Of a stretch of DNA of 64,000 nucleotides, positions 58,217 through 64,000 are shown one piece after another. The DNA comes from Microcaldota archaeon. Its GTDB lineage: Archaea; Micrarchaeota; Micrarchaeia; Micrarchaeales; CABMGC01. Within the stretch, counting starts at the first letter, position 1, and each line of letters opens with the position of its first letter. The notes beneath the pieces are model-generated. The model worked only from the letters and a program-made list of their open reading frames with translations. It was not told the origin of the DNA and did no database searches. The translations under genes were made by a program, and so were the position numbers. The DNA is taken from positions 20,338 to 84,337 of the forward strand of contig JAJZLJ010000002.1 in NCBI GenBank assembly GCA_021850625.1, given 5' to 3'.

Positions 58217-59391
58217 GAAGTGTTTTGTGTTATTGCAGAAACGCAGGCGCTATTTTCGCTTGCGTTTAAAATGTAAGAACAATAATTAGTATCGTTATAT
58301 GCCTTTGCTATTATATAATAGCATTGGTATTTTACCGTTAAATTTGAATTAGGACATGAGGTAATATTCTTTTCTGCAACGGATTTTATTATTGACTGTA
58401 TGTTTGAGCAGTATGCATTGTTTCCATTAGAGTAATTTGCACAGCTTTGCCCTATAATTGAAAAGTTGAATTTAGTTAGATTTAGTAGAGTTTTATTTTG
58501 AGATATAGTTTTATTTGAGATATTATTTTCTGTGTTATTTGATTTGAATAAAGAGGTGCACATACTTGAGATTGTTTGATTTTGTATCTTTGCGCAATAA
58601 GTAGTATTTCCAGAGGTGGTAATTGCTGCAAAATAACAGATATCACTAGGACTATAAGTAGTGTTTTGTATTGATTCTAGGTAACTTATTGGGGAAATTA
58701 AATTAAAATTAATGGAGTTGTTAGTGTTTGGCAGCAGAGTTATTTGAGAATCAGTTAATATTTTACTTGAAATTGTTTTATTTGCAACGGTGCTCATATC
58801 TTTACAGTATGATATATTTCCAGTTTTTAATGCAAGATTTATATTTAATGATTCATTACATAATGAAGAGGCATTTGTATTATTCGTAGAATAACATGCC
58901 AGCGTATTGTTGTCTTTAATCGCAACTAATGAAAGGCAGTAATCAAGATCGCTAGCATTTAAATCAAGGCAAACGCTGCCGGAATTTGATGTATATGCTA
59001 TATAATTTGTACAGTCTGACACGTATGAAGAACCAGATGCTACGCATAAAGATTCATTTAAAGTTTTTTCAGCTATATAACTTGTACATTGACCTTGAAG
59101 AGAAGATGGAAGATAATTACATAATGATGGTGCACTCTGATTCTCTGCGGTTAAAAGTATGCAGTTATTCTTATAAGAAGATAAAATAATATTATTGCAG
59201 TTTGTTATTGAATTCGAAGATGAGTAAGTATCGTTGCTTACAAATACAGTGAGTAGAATTACTAATATTAAAAGTACAGCTGCAGCTACAAAGTAAGCTT
59301 TGAGTTGGCTATGTCTTTTGACAAAATTCTCCCATATGTTTCCCAATTTACTTTCAGAATCCAGGTAATTACCAATTATTATTTTTAGCAT
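58213..59391 (-). CDS. Membrane-anchored Cys-repeat exported protein
   Basis: TM then repeated C-x(n)-C...A...C motifs (SLCNYLPSSLQGQCTSYIAEKTLNESLCVASGSSYVSDCTNYIA...). Confidence 0.6.
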   Translation of the reverse strand: MLKIIIGNYLDSESKLGNIWENFVKRHSQLKAYFVAAAVLLILVILLTVFVSNDTYSSSNSITNCNNIILSSYKNNCILLTAENQSAPSLCNYLPSSLQGQCTSYIAEKTLNESLCVASGSSYVSDCTNYIAYTSNSGSVCLDLNASDLDYCLSLVAIKDNNTLACYSTNNTNASSLCNESLNINLALKTGNISYCKDMSTVANKTISSKILTDSQITLLPNTNNSINFNLISPISYLESIQNTTYSPSDICYFAAITTSGNTTYCAKIQNQTISSMCTSLFKSNNTENNISNKTISQNKTLLNLTKFNFSIIGQSCANYSNGNNAYCSNIQSIIKSVAEKNITSCPNSNLTVKYQCYYIIAKAYNDTNYCSYILNASENSACVSAITQNTS

Positions 59392-59407
59392 ATATAGATA
59401 TATTTAT

Positions 59408-60259
59408 ATGTTTTATTTGCAAAAGAGTATCGGTGCAAATTTGGATAGAAGATTGGTAATAATAGGAGTAATATTGGTAATAGTAAGTTTTTTTGCGTTT
59501 AGTACTATAATAGGTCCATCGCTATTACCTGCTCAAAATTTAAACAACACGTATGTAAATAAAATAATAATAGCACCAAACTCTCTAGTTTATGGTAATA
59601 TAAATTTGCAAAATGCAAGCATCATTGTAGTTAAATATTTATCTACAATACCAATTAATTTTTATTTTGCAAATCAAAGCGTTAGCGGATTTTTCAACAA
59701 CTTTAGCGCTAACTTAAGCAAAATCTCTCTTATTGAGGGAAAAGGACTTTATATTGCAATAGAAAACAGCACTTATGGAACAACATATCCATATAATGCA
59801 AATTTTTCAGGATACGGTTATAACCAGAGCTTGGCAGGAGAGGGATATACCAAACCAAGTTATGTCTATAATAATACAACACATAATAATAGTGTATACT
59901 TTCCAAAAGATAATTATTATCTAGAATTTTATAATCGCAACACAACTCATACTGCAAATGTAACATACACATATAGTGAATATCAACTAGCTCAGCTCGT
60001 AAATCAAACAGATCAATCACTTACCCAAAGCAGTTTTGTTCCTGGAAGTCTTATAACATCATTTATCTTTCTTTTAGGCGTAATATTAATTATATATGGT
60101 ATTTTAAGAAAAAGAGAGGATATACAAACACAAGAAAAAATAAATCAAAAAGTAGAGGAGTTATACAAAAAGATAGATGCTAAACATAAAAAGATAAAAA
60201 ATAGAGGACATAAAAATTCATATAAAAAACGTAGTGCAAAAAAAGATAAGGATAAATGA
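59408..60259 (+). CDS. Two-TM exported protein with Lys-rich cytoplasmic tail
   Basis: N-terminal TM, sequon-rich exterior, C-terminal TM (FIFLLGVILIIYGIL), KKIDAKHKKIKNRGHKNSYKKRSAKKDKDK. Confidence 0.5.
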   Translation: MFYLQKSIGANLDRRLVIIGVILVIVSFFAFSTIIGPSLLPAQNLNNTYVNKIIIAPNSLVYGNINLQNASIIVVKYLSTIPINFYFANQSVSGFFNNFSANLSKISLIEGKGLYIAIENSTYGTTYPYNANFSGYGYNQSLAGEGYTKPSYVYNNTTHNNSVYFPKDNYYLEFYNRNTTHTANVTYTYSEYQLAQLVNQTDQSLTQSSFVPGSLITSFIFLLGVILIIYGILRKREDIQTQEKINQKVEELYKKIDAKHKKIKNRGHKNSYKKRSAKKDKDK

Positions 60260-60369
60260 TTATTCTAAGAAGATTACAGAATTAAGAATTTTTATATAAT
60301 TAACTAAACGACTATTGTCTAAAAGTAATTCGTCATAATACTTAAAAGCTTATTTAGGTTAATAGTATT

Positions 60370-61065
60370 ATGGATAGTCTTCAAGAACGAATAGCAGGGG
60401 AGATAGCCTTATCTGAAACCCCAGGAAGCACAATGAAAAAATGGCGCGAATTATTTGGAATCTCACAAGTAGAGCTTGCCAAATATCTTAAGATCTCTAC
60501 CTCTACTATAAGTGATTATGAAGGGAATAGAAGAGCAAGTCCAGGAGTAGGAATAATAAAGAGATTTGTAACGGCATTAATTACTATGGATAATCAAAAA
60601 GGAGGAGAGGTAATAAGAAACCTTGAAAAGTTCAACAAAGGCATAAAGACTGGAGATGATTCTTTTTATTATATACATGATTTTTCAGCTCCTATAACAG
60701 GAACGGATTTAGTAAGGCTTATAGATGCTAAGATAATTACTAATCCAAATTATTTGGACTCTATGAAATTATTCGGGTATACACTTCTAGATAGCCTTAG
60801 GGTAATACTTGAGATCTCTCCGTCAGAATATCCAAGATTATTCGGAGCTACTAATGAAAGAGTATTCATTTTTGACCAGGTAAGCACTGGAAGATCGCCA
60901 ATGGTAGTAGTAAGAGTGGCTCCAATAAAACCAAAACTAGTTGTGATACAAAATCTCGATACTGTAGATAAACTTGCTATAAAGATATCGCAAATAGAAA
61001 AAATACCATTGCTTACTACAAGACTTAATGCTGAAGAAATAAAGATGAGACTCAATAATATTTAA
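60370..61065 (+). CDS. XRE-type HTH transcriptional regulator (archaeal COG1709-like)
   Basis: WRELFGISQVELAKYLKISTSTISDYEGNRRASPGVGIIKRFV. Confidence 0.8.
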   Translation: MDSLQERIAGEIALSETPGSTMKKWRELFGISQVELAKYLKISTSTISDYEGNRRASPGVGIIKRFVTALITMDNQKGGEVIRNLEKFNKGIKTGDDSFYYIHDFSAPITGTDLVRLIDAKIITNPNYLDSMKLFGYTLLDSLRVILEISPSEYPRLFGATNERVFIFDQVSTGRSPMVVVRVAPIKPKLVVIQNLDTVDKLAIKISQIEKIPLLTTRLNAEEIKMRLNNI

Positions 61066-61823
61066 TCGTAATCCTGAGCAGAGTAGGATCTTTTATCTAT
61101 AGCATTTAAAAGAAGAATATTAAATCCATTTTGGGTTATCTCATAAGGTACAGCATTGTATATATGATCTGTACCGCGCATCTTAACTATTTCTATTGAT
61201 GGAATTCTATTTTCCAAATCCTTTCCAGTAAAGAACAAAAGTATTAAACCATCGTATATAAATGACTCTGGCTGATAGAAGGTATTTGTTTTTTCTGCAG
61301 CAATAGATTCCATTGTTATTAGGGAGGTTATACCCTGCCTTGTTAAAACAGAGAGAAGGCTTATTGATAAAGATCTGTAATAATACATATCAGTTATAAA
61401 CAATTTTATTACAGAGATTGAGTCAAGAGCTATTCTTTTTGCATTATGTTGCCTTGTTACTGAGGTAATCTCAGATATAAAATTGCCAAAGGAGTATGCA
61501 GTGTCTGCTTGATTTTTTTGCATGTAGAGCTTTGTTTCTTCAGAACCCAAAATAGTTATCTTTCCTTGTTTTATCAAATCGTCTATATCCGTAAAAGAAG
61601 TAAATGCCGCTTTTGCATTATTTATTATGCTTTCAGCCTCCTCCTCAAATGAGAACATTACACCATTTTCTCCAGCTTTTGCACCTTTATATAAATATTC
61701 AAAACACAAAAGTGTTTTTCCAGAACCAGGACCTCCCTCTACAATTACTTGATTTCCGAGAGGTATGCCACCGCTAAGCATCTTGTCTAGTCCGACAATA
61801 TTTGTTGAGATTTTTTGTCGCAT
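61062..61823 (-). CDS. KaiC-like RecA-superfamily ATPase
   Basis: GLDKMLSGGIPLGNQVIVEGGPGSGKTLLCFEYLYKGA, RIALDSISVIKLF. Confidence 0.88.
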   Translation of the reverse strand: MRQKISTNIVGLDKMLSGGIPLGNQVIVEGGPGSGKTLLCFEYLYKGAKAGENGVMFSFEEEAESIINNAKAAFTSFTDIDDLIKQGKITILGSEETKLYMQKNQADTAYSFGNFISEITSVTRQHNAKRIALDSISVIKLFITDMYYYRSLSISLLSVLTRQGITSLITMESIAAEKTNTFYQPESFIYDGLILLFFTGKDLENRIPSIEIVKMRGTDHIYNAVPYEITQNGFNILLLNAIDKRSYSAQDYD

Positions 61824-61961
61824 AGTATAATACATCCCTTCTTTTTAACTCTATATAAGAATAAAGGTATATCTTTTTATAGCTTTTTATCTTGCGCTGG
61901 TATAAAGCTAACGCGAATAGTATAATAAAGTTATGTTTATAGTTATAATAAGGATGATAAT

Positions 61962-62657
61962 ATGGTTGAACTTTTTGATAATGCAATAGAGTATATCCAA
62001 AAAGGTGTTTTGGCTTTTCTGTTGATTTTTGTAATATTTTTTGCAATAAATCTTATAGTTGGAGGAATAGTAAATGTTATAGGCAGTATAATTGCCAATG
62101 TTATTCCAATAATTGTTATATTATTTTCAGGAATTGTAACCGCAATAGCGTTATTTTTGATGGCAGCATATATAGCTGCTACAAGCGAGATAGCAAAGAA
62201 GGTTATAGAAAATAAAACAGTAGATTACATCAACGCCATAGTAAAAGGATTTGATATATTAATGAAAAATTTGGATGTAACTGTAATTATATTAATTCTT
62301 GGATTTGTGGCCGGGATTGTTAGTGGAGTTGGAAGCTATAGGTATACTGGATTTAGTCTTTTTGGAGGACTTTTTATACAAGGACTTTTTTATGCAATCG
62401 CAGTTGGAATAGCACTTTCTGAACTTACCGGAAAGCGACATGGAATTAATTTTATTACGTTGTTTAACAAAATAAATCTTACATCGCCTAATGCCGCAAT
62501 AACGTTATATATAATAACACTGATGTCTGTAATACCATTAATAGGATTTTTACAAGGAATACTGATCTCTTTGCCTATAATGATAATAATATTATATGAT
62601 AAGCATCACTCTGAAAAAAAGGGCGTTGAAGAAAGCAAAAAACGTACAGGTAAATAA
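61962..62657 (+). CDS. Multi-TM membrane protein (DUF4013-like)
   Basis: Hydrophobic segments; DNAIEYIQKG... and basic C-terminus. Confidence 0.45.
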   Translation: MVELFDNAIEYIQKGVLAFLLIFVIFFAINLIVGGIVNVIGSIIANVIPIIVILFSGIVTAIALFLMAAYIAATSEIAKKVIENKTVDYINAIVKGFDILMKNLDVTVIILILGFVAGIVSGVGSYRYTGFSLFGGLFIQGLFYAIAVGIALSELTGKRHGINFITLFNKINLTSPNAAITLYIITLMSVIPLIGFLQGILISLPIMIIILYDKHHSEKKGVEESKKRTGK

Positions 62658-62684
62658 ATAGGTATAAGAGTAATAGATGTTACC

Positions 62685-63746
62685 ATGAAATACACACTTA
62701 GTTGTAGTACTTGCAACGCCAGATATCCACAAACATACAAATCACAATTATGCAAAAAATGTCATGGAATACTTGATGTGAACTATATATCAAGACCAGA
62801 ATTATTAGGAATAAATACCACCTCGTTTTGGGATTATGTGAGTATACTGCCTGATTCAAAGTATTACAGAAATTACGAAGTAGGTTTTACTAAATTAATA
62901 AAAAGTAATGACTATGATAATCTTTTTCTTAAGCTTGAGCTGGAAAATCCGACTAGATCGTTTAAGGATCGTGGATCAGTAATAGAGCTGGCTAAAGCAC
63001 ATGAGTATGGATATAAAAATGTAGTTTGTGCCTCTACAGGAAATATGGCTTATTCCATAGCGTATTATGCTAAATTATATGGAATAAAAACTACTGTATA
63101 CATAAGTAATGATGCCAATCCTTACAAAATCAGAGATATAAAGGAAACGCATGATGCACAGGTAATAAAGGTTAATGGAGATTTTACAATGGCTCAGAAA
63201 CTTGCACAGACGCACTCAATAAAAAAGAACGCATTTCTTACTGGGGATTATTGCTACAGAAAAGAAGGGCAGAAAACGATAATGTACGAAATAATAAAAC
63301 AACTTCCTGATGTTAGAAATATAATAGTTCCAATAGGCAATGCTACACTTTTTAGTGGAATGCTTGAGTCATTAAATGAAATTAAAGAAAGTTATAGGAA
63401 AATCTCGATTCCACGTATAATAGGGGTTCAGTCAAGCTCTTGCTCGCCATTATATGATGCATTTAAAGCGAATAGTGTAATAAGGTATGAAAAGCCTAAG
63501 ACCTCTGCTGATGCGATAGCTGTTGGTTTGCCTACCTTTGGTAAGCAGTCTTTAGAGTATATGAAAAGCGTAAACTCGAGCATAGTAACTGTGAGCGATG
63601 CTGAATTGAAAACGGAGCAGAAACTCTTCTATGAAAAACATGGAATTATTGCAGAGCTTGCAGGAGTCGCAAGCATAGCAGCAGTTAAAAAACTTAAATT
63701 AAAGAATGAAAAAACAGTGGCAGTAGTAACCGGTGGCAATATTTAA
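62685..63746 (+). CDS. thrC: Threonine synthase (PLP-dependent)
   Basis: N-terminal Cys pairs CSTC/CKKC; LKLELENPTRSFKDRGSVIEL, ASTGNMAYSIAYYAKLYG, GVASIAAVKKL. Confidence 0.9.
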   Translation: MKYTLSCSTCNARYPQTYKSQLCKKCHGILDVNYISRPELLGINTTSFWDYVSILPDSKYYRNYEVGFTKLIKSNDYDNLFLKLELENPTRSFKDRGSVIELAKAHEYGYKNVVCASTGNMAYSIAYYAKLYGIKTTVYISNDANPYKIRDIKETHDAQVIKVNGDFTMAQKLAQTHSIKKNAFLTGDYCYRKEGQKTIMYEIIKQLPDVRNIIVPIGNATLFSGMLESLNEIKESYRKISIPRIIGVQSSSCSPLYDAFKANSVIRYEKPKTSADAIAVGLPTFGKQSLEYMKSVNSSIVTVSDAELKTEQKLFYEKHGIIAELAGVASIAAVKKLKLKNEKTVAVVTGGNI

Positions 63747-63760
63747 TAGCGTTACAGCAT

Positions 63761-63873
63761 CTAACTAAAGATTAAGGACTTTCCTGCATTTACAGAATAG
63801 ACTTTTAGTTCTTCGGTGTGACTTTCAAGGTATATTGCATCATAAAGATCACCCTCCGCCACTTGAATAACTT
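63761..63873 (-). pseudogene. C-terminal fragment of an interrupted ORF adjacent to the insertion
   Basis: Minus-strand reading frame ...QVIQVAEGDLYDAIYLESHTEELKVYSVNAGKSLIFS-stop, truncated at the IS right end. Confidence 0.45.
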
Positions 63874-64000
63874 GTGACATCCCCCCACCCGTAAACGGCG
63901 TGGGCTTCCTTTGCATTCATGAAATTACCTCATCCTGCAAAGGATGTGTTTTATCGGTTCTCAGTTCCACGATGCGACTTTTCAATTCCTGTTGAACTGC
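63874..64000 (-). mobile_element. IS200/IS605-family TnpB-type element right end (continues beyond window)
   Basis: Minus strand ...GGAAGCCCACGCCGTTTACGGGTGGGGGGATGTCAC typical of the TnpB/omega-RNA 3' end; hairpin cccac-ccg-taaa-cgg-c-gtggg at 63884-63906. Confidence 0.65.
63917..64000 (-). CDS. tnpB: Putative TnpB C-terminus (partial)
   Basis: Minus-strand frame AVQQELKSRIVELRTDKTHPLQDEVIS-stop just inside the IS end. Confidence 0.45.
   Translation of the reverse strand, partial: AVQQELKSRIVELRTDKTHPLQDEVIS

Overview
AT-rich archaeal chromosome segment, probably from a DPANN-type (Micrarchaeota/Parvarchaeota-like) genome; this lineage call is inference from gene content only. The coding core is archaeal housekeeping: four aminoacyl-tRNA synthetases (Gly partial, Ala, Glu, Pro), Nop5, L10e, Rpo7/Spt4, FEN1, Hef-type helicase, Dph2, CarS, IDI-1, SufU, DHH phosphoesterase, MBF1, SOD and threonine synthase. 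There are four tRNAs: Gly-GCC, Gln-TTG, Trp-CCA with intron and Phe-GAA with intron. The rest is dominated by an elaborate exported proteome. Four dispersed class III signal (QSAxEYL-type) pilin-like proteins carry different C-terminal cargo: none, a Gly-rich domain, a poly-Ser stalk plus a Cys-containing ectodomain, and a Ser/Thr stalk plus a TIGR03790-like domain. A compact 5-gene surface operon encodes a 1501-aa protein with internally duplicated DUF2341-like modules next to a MinD/ParA ATPase. A VKOR + DUF929 thiol-redox pair is also present. RNA-level findings: the tRNA-Trp intron carries box C/D elements positioned to guide Cm34, and there is a textbook unannotated C/D box sRNA at about 26.8 kb. 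Mobile-element findings: an IS200/IS605 TnpB-type right end with the tnpB 3' terminus interrupts an ORF at the right edge of the window, and a decayed solo copy of the same end lies at about 48.75 kb. No CRISPR array or rRNA was found.
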